Positions 55,901 to 64,000 of a stretch of DNA of 64,000 nucleotides are shown piece after piece. Source of the stretch: Pseudoalteromonas sp. NC201 (lineage in GTDB: Bacteria > Pseudomonadota > Gammaproteobacteria > Enterobacterales > Alteromonadaceae). The notes beneath the pieces are model-generated. The model ran no database searches and was not told where the DNA came from. It saw only the letters and a list, made by a program, of their open reading frames with translations. The first letter of the stretch is position 1. Every line of letters starts with the position of its first letter. The translations under genes were made by a program, and so were the position numbers. The stretch is from assembly GCF_002850255.1 (NCBI RefSeq), contig NZ_CP022522.1:1287001-1351000 (forward strand). Direction: 5' to 3'.

Positions 55901-56628
55901 ACCGCAAGCCCTCCATCCAAACGAAGCACATTTCCAGTTTGGTAGTTAGAGGCGCTAGAAGCGAGATATAGCGTGGCATCAGCAATTTCTTTGACACTCC
56001 CAACACGACCTAGTGCGGTATGTTTAAGCACCGGGTTGATAATGCTTGCGGGGATATCATCAATCATATCGGTTGCAATAAACGTCGGAGCGAGTGCGTT
56101 ACAGTAAACACCACAGTGACCATATTGCCGTGCAATAGTCCGAGTGAGGCCAATAATTGCGCCTTTTGAGGTCGCGTAGTTGGCTTGGCCTTCACGTCCG
56201 CTTATTCCACTTTGCGACACCATGTTGATGATCTTGCCTGCACCTTGCTTAGTCATGACTGGTAACACCGCTTGGCAACACAGCAATGTACCCTTGAAGT
56301 TGATATCTAACACGTTATGAAAAGCGTCGTACGACATCTGAGAGAACAAGCTATCATTCGTGATCCCAGCGTTATTCACTAACACATCAACCCGACCCGT
56401 GTCGCTTATCGCTTGGCGAATAGCGGAGTTGACGAACTCGCTGTCGGTAATATTGCCGCTTTGTTGAGTGAAACGAGCTTGATACTCAGGTTTGTGTAAC
56501 TCCGCGATGGGGGTTTGTGTGCGACAAATACCGTATACTCGAGCACCACCTTGCAAAAAGGCGAGTGCGATGCCTTTGCCTATCCCTTTGGATACGCCAG
56601 TCACTACTACTGTCTTTCCAGTAAACAC
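55897..56628 (-). CDS. FabG-like ketoreductase
   Basis: SDR of about 243 residues. The cofactor loop TGVSKGIGKG, the NNAG motif (LVNNAGIT) and the catalytic Ser...YATSK set are all present. It reduces beta-ketoacyl-ACP to the hydroxyacyl form during polyene chain growth. The start is chosen at a GTG (56628), since AAGGAA sits 7 bases before it; a TTG two codons earlier is only one base from that site. It follows the dehydratase gene closely and overlaps the degenerate SDR by 4 bases. Confidence 0.9.
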   Translation of the reverse strand: MFTGKTVVVTGVSKGIGKGIALAFLQGGARVYGICRTQTPIAELHKPEYQARFTQQSGNITDSEFVNSAIRQAISDTGRVDVLVNNAGITNDSLFSQMSYDAFHNVLDINFKGTLLCCQAVLPVMTKQGAGKIINMVSQSGISGREGQANYATSKGAIIGLTRTIARQYGHCGVYCNALAPTFIATDMIDDIPASIINPVLKHTALGRVGSVKEIADATLYLASSASNYQTGNVLRLDGGLAV

Positions 56629-56639
56629 AACCAAGTTCC

Positions 56640-57038
56640 TTAATCCGTGTAAACAATCGTGAGTTCGGCTTTTGCAACCAACTCATCTTCAACGTGTGCT
56701 TGTGCTTTAAAGCGCGCCATCGCACCAAATTCAGTTTCTAGTTTTGCCGTTACTTTAATGATTTCGCCGGGGCGAACAGGGCGACTAAATTTGGCTTTTT
56801 CTATGGAAGACAGCATGCCTCCTTTGTGCGTGTTGTTGCAGCACAAGCCGCTGATCTGCGCCATGGTCTCAATGATTAACACACCCGGGAAAATAGGCTC
56901 ATCCGGAAAATGTCCTTGGAGGCCTGGTTCGTTATGCGAGACAAACTTTAGTCCAACAATCATCTCTCCCGGTGAATGTTCGATTATCTTGTCTGCAAAC
57001 TTAAATGGTGCCTTGTGCGGCAAGTTATCGGTGATCAT
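56640..57038 (-). CDS. FabZ-like hydroxyacyl-ACP dehydratase
   Basis: 132-residue hot-dog-fold protein with the FabZ active site: GHFPDEPIFPGVLIIETMAQ, giving His43 and Glu57. It removes water from beta-hydroxyacyl-ACP to form each trans double bond of the polyene. No enoyl reductase gene is in the cluster, so the double bonds would be kept, as required for a pigment. The start overlaps the permease stop by 4 bases. Confidence 0.9.
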   Translation of the reverse strand: MITDNLPHKAPFKFADKIIEHSPGEMIVGLKFVSHNEPGLQGHFPDEPIFPGVLIIETMAQISGLCCNNTHKGGMLSSIEKAKFSRPVRPGEIIKVTAKLETEFGAMARFKAQAHVEDELVAKAELTIVYTD

Positions 57039-58150
57039 GATTTTTCATCTCCCCAGTCAAAGCAGAAGTAAACGATGAGGAAGAACACCACGCTGGTGAC
57101 GCCTAAAATAATCAGTTGACGACTTACCGCAGCCAGTTCAACGCCTTGGTTTGCGACTAAGCGCAGTGCATCCAAAAACGCAGTGGTTGGCAGTAACGAA
57201 ACTATTTCTCGCAGTAGAGTGGGGAAGTTAGCGGTGTCGAAATAGATGCCCGATAAAAACATCAACGGAAAGTAAAGTAAGTTAGCTATCCCTGATGAGA
57301 CTTCAACCCGTTGGCTACGGGCGCCGACTAACACGCCGAGCATACAGATACAAAATGAACCGAGTGCCATTACTGCAATGATATCCAGCACGTTTCCTTG
57401 CAGCGTGTAACCAAATAAAAAGTGAAATGCGACGAACAGAATCAGCATTTGGAACACCAGCAAGAATAAGCGTGCGAGCACGATCCCAATGATGTAATCA
57501 CGGCGTTTGAAAGGAGAAAGGCGTAGACGTTTAAAAAAGCCGTTTTGTCTGTCCGAAACTAAACTGTTGGCAATCGACACCAGTGCTAAACCAAGGACTT
57601 GTAACACGATGATCCCCGGGATCAACCAGTCAGTGTAACGATAACCTTTGACGCTAATGACATTGCTTCGCATCTCTTCGCCGTTAGCTTGCGCTTTAAG
57701 ACGCAATAGATAGTTACGTGCCATTAACGATTCATCGGAGTTATGAGTAGAAAACATAGCGTTGGGGGCAAGGTAAACTTCAGGGCTCACCTCATTTTGC
57801 AGCTTACGTAGCACTGAGCCTGGTGAGCTGATCACTTCCGCCAGCTGAGCAGAAGCAAAGCTGTCTTCCAGCACAATTGAATCGGTTTGTGAGAGGCGGG
57901 TAACGGTAACGAGTGGATCTTCTTCCATCGCTTTAAGCCATTTCTGTTCAATTTGCTCGCCATGCATCACCACCACATTCATAGGAGACATTTTTGGTCC
58001 ACCGGAGAAGGCTTGGATCAACAATAGGGCGATAAAAATAGGTAAACCGAATGTCCATAGCAATACCGCTTTATCACGGAAAAAAGGTCGAATATTGACC
58101 ATCATTAATTGCCAAAATGGATATAACTTAGTTTGACTTAACTCAGGCAT
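57035..58150 (-). CDS. ABC-2 type exporter permease
   Basis: 371 residues: one N-terminal membrane segment (about 25-45), a large extracytoplasmic loop (about 50-175), then five membrane segments in the C-terminal half (WLIPGIIVLQVLGLALVSI onward, with FLSGIYF near residue 295), the YhhJ/NodJ layout. It should export the finished lipopeptide together with the ATPase whose gene it overlaps by 8 bases. Confidence 0.9.
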   Translation of the reverse strand: MPELSQTKLYPFWQLMMVNIRPFFRDKAVLLWTFGLPIFIALLLIQAFSGGPKMSPMNVVVMHGEQIEQKWLKAMEEDPLVTVTRLSQTDSIVLEDSFASAQLAEVISSPGSVLRKLQNEVSPEVYLAPNAMFSTHNSDESLMARNYLLRLKAQANGEEMRSNVISVKGYRYTDWLIPGIIVLQVLGLALVSIANSLVSDRQNGFFKRLRLSPFKRRDYIIGIVLARLFLLVFQMLILFVAFHFLFGYTLQGNVLDIIAVMALGSFCICMLGVLVGARSQRVEVSSGIANLLYFPLMFLSGIYFDTANFPTLLREIVSLLPTTAFLDALRLVANQGVELAAVSRQLIILGVTSVVFFLIVYFCFDWGDEKS

Positions 58151-58910
58151 AACTTTCCCTCTCCATCGTGGAACCTGTGAGTTTCAAAAATACGTCGTTG
58201 AGTGTGGCTTTTCTGGGTTCTTTAATCACCGGAGTCTCAAAGGTGCGATTAATAATGTCGCTTGGCGCGCCTGACTCTATGATTTGACCTGAATTAATGA
58301 TGGCTAAGTTGTCGCATAAGAACTCTGCCTCATCCATGTAGTGCGTCGTTAACATCACACAGGTACCAGCTTCTTTGAGATCTTTAATGATGTGCCAAAA
58401 CTCCTGGCGACTCGTGGGGTCAAGTCCCGTAGTTGGCTCATCTAAAAACACCAACTTGGGCTGGCCAACCACTGCCATCGCCAAAAATACGCGTTGCTTT
58501 TGTCCACCGCTGAGTTCGCTTAGCCAAGCGTCCTTTTTCTCGCTTAAATTGAAGCGCTCAAGCAGCGTATCAATTGGCGTGTAGCTTGGGTAAAAGCTGG
58601 CAAATAGCTCGACGCACTCTTTTACTTTGAGTTTTTCGTAGAGGTTATTGTGTTGCATCACGCCACCCATAAGGCTGCGAAGTTTGGTTTCGTGTTGCTT
58701 CCAATTAAGACCGAATAACGTCACTTCACCTGACGTTGCACTACGCAAGCCCTGAAGTATTTCCAACGTCGTGGTTTTTCCGGCGCCATTGGGCCCAAGG
58801 AGTCCAAAACATTCGCCTTCGCTAACGCTAAAAGAGACGTCATCGACGGCAACTTTTCGTGTTCTTTTGTAGACCTTCCTTAAGTTCTTCACTTCGATCA
58901 CGGTCGTCAT
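58143..58910 (-). CDS. ABC exporter ATPase, ABC-2 (DrrA-like)
   Basis: 255 residues with Walker A GPNGAGKTTT, signature LSGGQKQRVFLA, Walker B LVFLDEPTTGLD and the switch THYMDEAE; the last is typical of drug-export DrrA/NodI ATPases. It pairs with the permease immediately downstream and probably provides export and self-protection. It starts one base after the ketosynthase gene ends. Confidence 0.92.
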   Translation of the reverse strand: MTTVIEVKNLRKVYKRTRKVAVDDVSFSVSEGECFGLLGPNGAGKTTTLEILQGLRSATSGEVTLFGLNWKQHETKLRSLMGGVMQHNNLYEKLKVKECVELFASFYPSYTPIDTLLERFNLSEKKDAWLSELSGGQKQRVFLAMAVVGQPKLVFLDEPTTGLDPTSRQEFWHIIKDLKEAGTCVMLTTHYMDEAEFLCDNLAIINSGQIIESGAPSDIINRTFETPVIKEPRKATLNDVFLKLTGSTMERESYA

Positions 58911-58911
58911 C

Positions 58912-61095
58912 TTATTTCCTTACTGTTCGTAAAATACATCCCGTCATACTTCCCGCGAGATTAACGCTTAGGAGTAGGGTTTGATCTAACTCGGTATCAC
59001 CAGCTGGGGTGTTGAGTGCATGCATTAGCGCACGCACTGCTAATTCTGTACTGTGTAGAGGCGTGGTTTGTGGCTGATATTTTATAAGTTGGGCCTGTGG
59101 TAAATGGCTGTCCAAGCTTGCTGCAATGGTGGCAAACGCTTCATCGTGATAAGTACTTAACACGACATTGCCCACTTGGCTCAGCTTCCTAGCATGGCTT
59201 GCTAATAATCTGTCTAGTGCTTGATGTTCCTGCGCATCATTGATTTGAATAAAATCAATGATTTCTGCGAGAGGTTGGTAGCCTGCCGGTAACACTTCGC
59301 TGGTTGCCAAGAGCGCCGCGCTGGAAAAATGACCGATATCTGCTTGGAATTGATGTGCAGCCCAGACTTGCTGCGAGAGTGCAGTATCGTCTTGCGAGCT
59401 ACATACCATCGCATATCGACTTCGACCTTCACGCATATCAAGTGCTGCGCTCCAAAGCGCATGTAAAAAGTCATTGCCTAAATCACTCACACAAGTGGCC
59501 GAGTTTTTAAAGCTGAAGCCGAGTGCCAGTTGGCCTAATGTGGCATTGACGACGGTATTGGGGAAATGCGTACTTTTTAGCTCTGCAATGCCATCTTGAA
59601 ATGATGCGAGGTTTTTATCTAAGGTTTCCAGCGAACCAATGGGATTAGCATAGTAGGCTGCGAATTCTGGCAGTGGTAATTGCGCAAGATCGAGATCGCT
59701 GTCTTGTAAGGTAAATTGGCAGGCACCCAAGGCAAATTGTGCAACACACGGTGTACGGCGCTGGAAAAGTGCAGGGAACTGCTGTTTTAAGTTAAATTCA
59801 GCAAAGTGGTCGGTGCTATTTTGTCTAGCATTGTATACTTCAGTATCAGACAGGCTGGTGGCAGCAAGTAGGTACACCGGATTTGGCGCCGTGTTAATCG
59901 ACGTTTTCTGATGTTTACTGAGTAGCATGCTGGTGTTGTGGCCACCAAACGCTGAGTTAGTCACTGCAAAAACATCAACAACCTGAGGTTTCGCCTGATT
60001 GGTCACTAATTGATATGCTTGGCAACAAGACCTTATTGAGTCGACACCCAGTGTTGCTGGTAGAAGCCCTTCATCCTGACTGACCAAAGTTGAAATAAGT
60101 TCTACGGCACCAGCGGCACCAAGGGTATGACCAAAGTAAGATTTACTACTTGAAACCGAGACGTCGCGCATGGCCTGTTCACCAATGGCTGATTGGATCC
60201 CTTTTAGCTCTGCGCCATCATTTGCTGGCGTACCAGTCCCGTGGCTGTTGATATATTCAATATCACTTGCTGCAACGGGCGCATAGGACAATGTCTGCGT
60301 AAAAGCGCGGCGTACACCATCGCCCTCGGGGTTAGGCGCTGTAGCGTGGTGAGCATCTAAGCTCGACCCTGTCGCGAGCAACTGATATCGCAGCGTTGCG
60401 TTACGCTTATTAGCATGTGTTTGCGATTCAAAGACTAAAAAACCTGCGCCTTCACCTAAACTTAATCCCATTTTTTCGCTGTACGGAGCACAAGGTTCAG
60501 GACTCAAGGACTGTACCGACTGAAAGCCGCCGTAAACTAGCTCGCTGAGGGCATCTGCACCGCCAGCAATGACAACATCTGCTTGGTCATTTTCGATAAG
60601 TTGCTTAGCAAAAGCAATGGCACTGCTACTTGCGGTACAGGCCGAGGTGAAAGTCATTACAGGGCCCTGAATATCGAAGTGGCGGCTGACATCGGTTGCA
60701 ATTTGATGTGGTGGATAAAACTTAAACCCTAGTTGATGCTGACCTTTAAGGCTCTCCATCAATGAAAACATACCGCAGTTTGCATTACCGAGAATAAATG
60801 CCACACGGGTACTGTCCATCTCAGTTAAGGCTAAATTTGCATGCTCAAGTGCTTCTGTAACGGCATGGATAGCGTATTGGCTCGCCAGATCCATATCAAA
60901 ATGTTCTGCGCTGTGGTGCTCGTAGTTGATAGCGAGCGCCCCAACATTGTGTGTTAGTCCCTGTGTGTCGAAACGATTAATGCGGTCAATACCAGTGCGG
61001 TTTTCCTTGATGCTAGTTAGCAGCGCTTGGCGATTTTCGCCCGCTGCACAGAGCACACCATAACCAGTAATGAAAGTTTGTTGTTTATTATTCAT
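58912..61095 (-). CDS. Ketosynthase fused to a second thiolase-like half
   Basis: 727 residues from the ATG at 61095 (AGGA upstream), overlapping the ligase stop by 8 bases; a reading 73 codons longer would cover the ligase gene. Residues 1-395 are a complete FabF-like ketosynthase: Cys153 in FTSACTASSS, His285 in NSHGTGTP and His323 in KSYFGHTLGAAG. Residues about 410-727 have no KS motifs but keep a rhythm that resembles a degraded second KS (TCVSDLGNDFLHALWSAALD and RYAMVCSSQ align with the usual nucleophile-helix region). It is best read as a fused KS and chain-length-factor-like partner, doing three rounds of elongation on the coumaroyl starter. Confidence 0.82.
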   Translation of the reverse strand: MNNKQQTFITGYGVLCAAGENRQALLTSIKENRTGIDRINRFDTQGLTHNVGALAINYEHHSAEHFDMDLASQYAIHAVTEALEHANLALTEMDSTRVAFILGNANCGMFSLMESLKGQHQLGFKFYPPHQIATDVSRHFDIQGPVMTFTSACTASSSAIAFAKQLIENDQADVVIAGGADALSELVYGGFQSVQSLSPEPCAPYSEKMGLSLGEGAGFLVFESQTHANKRNATLRYQLLATGSSLDAHHATAPNPEGDGVRRAFTQTLSYAPVAASDIEYINSHGTGTPANDGAELKGIQSAIGEQAMRDVSVSSSKSYFGHTLGAAGAVELISTLVSQDEGLLPATLGVDSIRSCCQAYQLVTNQAKPQVVDVFAVTNSAFGGHNTSMLLSKHQKTSINTAPNPVYLLAATSLSDTEVYNARQNSTDHFAEFNLKQQFPALFQRRTPCVAQFALGACQFTLQDSDLDLAQLPLPEFAAYYANPIGSLETLDKNLASFQDGIAELKSTHFPNTVVNATLGQLALGFSFKNSATCVSDLGNDFLHALWSAALDMREGRSRYAMVCSSQDDTALSQQVWAAHQFQADIGHFSSAALLATSEVLPAGYQPLAEIIDFIQINDAQEHQALDRLLASHARKLSQVGNVVLSTYHDEAFATIAASLDSHLPQAQLIKYQPQTTPLHSTELAVRALMHALNTPAGDTELDQTLLLSVNLAGSMTGCILRTVRK

Positions 61096-62584
61096 GTACG
61101 CATTCCTGTAGTGCCGAGAGGGTGATTTTGCCGAGCTCGTTTTCTGGAAATTGCGCCAAAAAATGAACCTGCGGCGTGGGTAAATCTTTAAACCAACTTC
61201 TGATGTCCTGAAGTGTAGGGATGCAAGATAGTCCTTCGACAAAGGCGACCAGCTCGCCCCCTTTATTATTGTTATTGTCCTCGATAAAAAACACGCGATG
61301 GCGAAGTCCCGCAAAGCGTTCTTGGAGGATTTTTTCTATACTTTGTAGCGAGTAGCGTTTACCTGCATACTTAAATATTTGGTCTGCGCGCCCACCGTGT
61401 GTGAATTGGTTTTCATTGCTGAAAATCAGCTTATCTTTGAGCTCAAACTCTTCACAATTAGCCACTAAAAACGGCGATCTCAACATGGTTTTACGCTCGG
61501 CATTTTGATAAATGTCGACCGCAGTGAACTTAGTAAAGTGTGTTTCGTTGTTGCCTAATGGACGATAGCCGATACCGCCGGTTTCAGTGCTGCCTAGTAC
61601 CTCAAAAGCTTGTATTGAAAGCGATAGGGAAGAAATAAGGTCGGCAAGCTTTTGCTCTTTCTCACCTTTGAATGGTGCACCTGAGCTTATTAAGTAACAG
61701 TGGTTTTGACTTAACTGATCGGCCACAAAATCAAACATAGTTGGCGTTAAGATCACACCTACCTGTTTATCTCTTACTGGTTGTAAATCCGGTGTAGAAC
61801 CAAGTTCGTAACACACCGGTTTGCCAAGTTGCAGAGGGAGCATAAATGCCCAAATAAAACCGAACATGTGGCGGATATCAACGCAGGCACAGAAATAATC
61901 TACTGCGTCAAACGAGAAAGTGTCAGCAAAGGTGACAGCTTCTGCATGGAGTGAGGCGATGGATTTATGCCAAGTTTGTGGCTTGCCTGTGCTGCCTGAC
62001 GTTTCAAAGCCAATTGTCTTATCGCTATGCTGTTGTAAAAATGCCGTCATGGAATGAAACGGAACTTCTACCTCTTGATTGGCAAGCGGGAGTTCTCGCC
62101 AGCTAAACGCATTGGCGTTCGCGGCCGCATTCGCACTTAATACCGGAGTGATATTGTGCGCTAATAACACCATAGTGCTCACAATGATATCGCAGGGCGT
62201 GCTGTCTTTGATAAGGCGAACCTGACCGTTGATCTCGCACTCTAGACTACGCTGTATCAGTGCTAGTAAATCGGTCTCGTTGAGAGAGGTGACTTGATCT
62301 GCCCAAGTCTCCAAGGGTGTTGCTTGTTTTTGTTGCGTTAAGTTTAACGCTATTTGACGTGTTAGAGTCGCCAAAGTTACAGTGCTCAATTCGCCCAAGT
62401 CTTTTAATTGGAACGCTTTTTTACATGCAGCAGATAACTGCATAAGGTCGACCGAGTCGAGAAACAGTGGCGCCTCAATTAAATTGGCGTCGTCACTTAG
62501 TACGTCTAGTTGTTCTTTATCTACTTCTAACTCAGCTTCAATCAGTTGCATGAGTGTTGAACGAATGGCACTGTATGTTTGCAT
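61088..62584 (-). CDS. ACP-like domain fused to acyl ligase (adenylating enzyme)
   Basis: 498 residues from the ATG at 62584 (GAAGGA upstream; longer frames would overlap the ACP gene). The first about 85 residues look like a carrier protein, with Ser44 in LDSVDLMQL standing for the phosphopantetheine site. The rest is an ANL-type adenylating domain with FETSGSTGKPQTW (P-loop), LGSTETGGIGY and HGGRADQIFKYAGKRY (A8 region), and a short C-terminal domain with Lys in LGKITLSAL. It should activate the aromatic starter (coumarate) and load it onto a carrier. The position is C if the lyase gene is A. Confidence 0.8.
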   Translation of the reverse strand: MQTYSAIRSTLMQLIEAELEVDKEQLDVLSDDANLIEAPLFLDSVDLMQLSAACKKAFQLKDLGELSTVTLATLTRQIALNLTQQKQATPLETWADQVTSLNETDLLALIQRSLECEINGQVRLIKDSTPCDIIVSTMVLLAHNITPVLSANAAANANAFSWRELPLANQEVEVPFHSMTAFLQQHSDKTIGFETSGSTGKPQTWHKSIASLHAEAVTFADTFSFDAVDYFCACVDIRHMFGFIWAFMLPLQLGKPVCYELGSTPDLQPVRDKQVGVILTPTMFDFVADQLSQNHCYLISSGAPFKGEKEQKLADLISSLSLSIQAFEVLGSTETGGIGYRPLGNNETHFTKFTAVDIYQNAERKTMLRSPFLVANCEEFELKDKLIFSNENQFTHGGRADQIFKYAGKRYSLQSIEKILQERFAGLRHRVFFIEDNNNNKGGELVAFVEGLSCIPTLQDIRSWFKDLPTPQVHFLAQFPENELGKITLSALQECVHE

Positions 62585-62618
62585 GGTGTCCTTCCAAGCG
62601 AAAATGGTTACGGTCAGG

Positions 62619-62912
62619 TCAACAAGCTTCAGCTGTTGTTTGTGCTTCAACTTGTTCGTGAACAAAGCTAGCTAAGGTACTGACGTTTTTCATTTTTTCT
62701 TGAATGGTTTGTTCTGGGTAATCTTTGAACTTAAGGTTGTATTTTTTCTCGATAGATACCACAAGATCGAGCACCTCGATGCTGTCTAGATCTAGACCGT
62801 CACCGATAAGTTGAGCATCATCTTCGATTTCATCAATGCTATCTACCACTTCTAAATTGTCTACAATGATGTCTTGTTTAATAAATTGTGTTATTGATTC
62901 TAAGCTACTCAT
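62619..62912 (-). CDS. Acyl carrier protein
   Basis: 97 residues from the ATG at 62912 (AAGGAT upstream). Acidic four-helix protein with the phosphopantetheine Ser44 in LDLDSIEVLDLVV. It should carry the growing aryl-polyenoyl chain for the ketosynthase, ketoreductase and dehydratase. It lies 34 bases before the ligase gene and 137 bases after the lyase gene. A phosphopantetheinyl transferase to activate it is not encoded in the window. Confidence 0.92.
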   Translation of the reverse strand: MSSLESITQFIKQDIIVDNLEVVDSIDEIEDDAQLIGDGLDLDSIEVLDLVVSIEKKYNLKFKDYPEQTIQEKMKNVSTLASFVHEQVEAQTTAEAC

Positions 62913-63049
62913 TTTTATATCCTTTTTAGTTTCTCTGGTGTGTAGTTTACGTCTCATTAGCGGTTTTTGAGCAACAACAAGCCCTAGCTGGCTGCAGTGA
63001 AGCTGCCAGCTATAGCGTTATCGTCATCTCAAAAATGACTTAGAGAGGG

Positions 63050-64000
63050 TTACTGCTCATTAAATAGGGCGTTAACCATATTGTTGATTTCGACATCCAT
63101 CGGCCTATCTTCAATGACTGGTTGGAAGTTGCTGCTAATTTCGTCGAAAAACTCGCGAGAAAGTGCGTTGAGTTTCTCTGCTTTTGCATCTTTCCCATCA
63201 ACATAAAATGCCTGGCGGATCGCCATTGCCTGAATAGCAATAACTGGCTTGATAAGATCTGTAATACGACGAAGGTCACGTGCGGCGATGGTGCCCATGC
63301 TGACGATGTCTTGGTTTAGTGCTTCTGTTGTGCGTGAAAATACTGACATAGGGCCTGCATTTTTCAGTGCTTCTGCAACAAGAGAAGAAGAGGTAATTTG
63401 CATTGCTTTGAAACCGTGGTGTACCCAAGCTTTGTCGCCAAGATCTTCACGCGCAACCAAGTTGTTAGAAATTCCACCGTTAAGACGGTCGTCAACCAAA
63501 ATGCCTAATTCACGCTCTAGTAAGGCGCCCATGTTTGCAACGAGTGGCTTGAGGGTATCGCACACCGCTGCAACGTGACCACCGTAGAAGTGACCCGCGT
63601 TGAGGATAAGGTCGTTCTCATCATCAAATAGTGGGTTATCGTTCACAGAGTTGATTTCAGTCGTTAGGATCTGTGATGCCCACATCTCAGCATCAATTAA
63701 TGGACCTAACACCTGCGGAGAGCAGCGAATTGAATAGCTATCTTGTAACCTGAACGTTTCTTGCTTGCCAAACTCAATGTTGTCATCGGTGCGGTTTCTG
63801 CGACCTAAACGCTGATCGACGTTAGTTAAGCGTTCTAGAATTTTCTCTGCGCAGATCTGCTGTCCGCGGTGTGGTTTGAGTTCGTGTACGCGTTTATGGA
63901 ATGGCGATGCACGACCTTCGATAAGTTCGACATAAAGCGCGATCAGTTTACAGCTTAAATCAATGCCGCGGCGGATGTCTTTTAGCGCATTCGTGGCGAT
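63050..64000 (-). CDS. altA: Aromatic amino acid ammonia lyase, C-terminal part (5' end outside the window)
   Basis: The frame stays open to the window edge, so about 317 C-terminal residues are seen of an enzyme usually about 510-530 long. DSYSIRCSPQVLGP (around 63700), MWASQILTTEINSVNDNPLF and NAGHFYGGHVA are signatures of the histidine/phenylalanine/tyrosine ammonia lyase family. The MIO-forming Ala-Ser-Gly and the selectivity residue near position 89 are beyond the edge, so Tyr versus His cannot be decided here. In this cluster a tyrosine ammonia lyase making p-coumarate would fit best. It probably opens the operon. Confidence 0.88.
   Translation of the reverse strand: MATNALKDIRRGIDLSCKLIALYVELIEGRASPFHKRVHELKPHRGQQICAEKILERLTNVDQRLGRRNRTDDNIEFGKQETFRLQDSYSIRCSPQVLGPLIDAEMWASQILTTEINSVNDNPLFDDENDLILNAGHFYGGHVAAVCDTLKPLVANMGALLERELGILVDDRLNGGISNNLVAREDLGDKAWVHHGFKAMQITSSSLVAEALKNAGPMSVFSRTTEALNQDIVSMGTIAARDLRRITDLIKPVIAIQAMAIRQAFYVDGKDAKAEKLNALSREFFDEISSNFQPVIEDRPMDVEINNMVNALFNEQ

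Noticed and set aside
61096..61314. 73-codon N-terminal extension of the ketosynthase
   Set aside because: It lies inside the ligase gene and has no ketosynthase similarity; the ATG at 61095 opens the usual TGYGV start.

Overview
The window looks like chromosomal DNA of a marine gammaproteobacterium, most likely Pseudoalteromonas. The basis is the HrpB, HugZ, DUF1496 and PagL type neighbours, TonB-dependent haem uptake, and above all a gene order that matches what I remember of the alterochromide (alt) locus of pigmented Pseudoalteromonas. No rRNA, tRNA, IS element, integrase or CRISPR array was seen.

Bases 1-14,100: the 3' end of hrpB, a metallo-beta-lactamase-fold protein, an unrecognised coiled-coil membrane protein and a small secreted DUF1496-type protein. 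Next comes an export module: membrane fusion protein, ABC ATPase and MacB/FtsX permease, then an NtrC-type response regulator and its histidine kinase. A sigma-54-like promoter with GG-N10-GC spacing lies just upstream of the export operon. A MATE exporter overlapping an AraC/GyrI-like regulator, a GNAT-like protein and a HugZ-like protein follow.

Bases 14,277-32,100: a chemoreceptor, then a minus-strand haem acquisition block (ECF sigma, FecR anti-sigma, STN-TonB receptor, haem oxygenase, DUF454 protein) with Fur-like sites. Then come an iron alcohol dehydrogenase, a GH63 glucosidase, an orphan solute-binding protein, PagL (lipid A deacylase), an MFS transporter, a membrane-anchored beta-rich protein next to a secreted lipase, and an FAD-dependent halogenase.

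Bases 32,216-64,000, all on the minus strand and tightly packed, form an aryl-polyene lipopeptide assembly line. In transcription order these are: aromatic amino acid ammonia lyase (5' end outside the window), ACP, ACP-like/acyl ligase fusion, ketosynthase fused to a second thiolase-like half, ABC-2 exporter pair, FabZ-like dehydratase, FabG-like ketoreductase, a degenerate SDR, type II thioesterase, three NRPSs, and the halogenase. The NRPSs hold five modules whose specificity pockets I read as Thr, Val, Asn, Asn and Leu/Ile, with E domains in modules 1, 2, 4 and 5 and a C-terminal thioesterase. Coumarate extended by three malonyl units would give a hydroxyphenyl-nonatetraenoyl starter. With the pentapeptide and a halogenase this is the (bromo)alterochromide pattern. 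Counting genes from the lyase as A puts the NRPSs at K, L, M and the halogenase at N, which agrees with the published names as I recall them.

The most striking sequence feature is a 1,616-bp direct repeat with one mismatch seen by eye. It covers the whole Asn adenylation domain in the last module of the second NRPS and the first module of the third, and it has sharp borders in the C-A linker and in the carrier-protein core motif. Other points of interest are the KS fusion, the catalytically dead-looking SDR, docking-domain pairs between the NRPSs, and promoter and operator candidates for the ABC module, the MATE pump and pagL.
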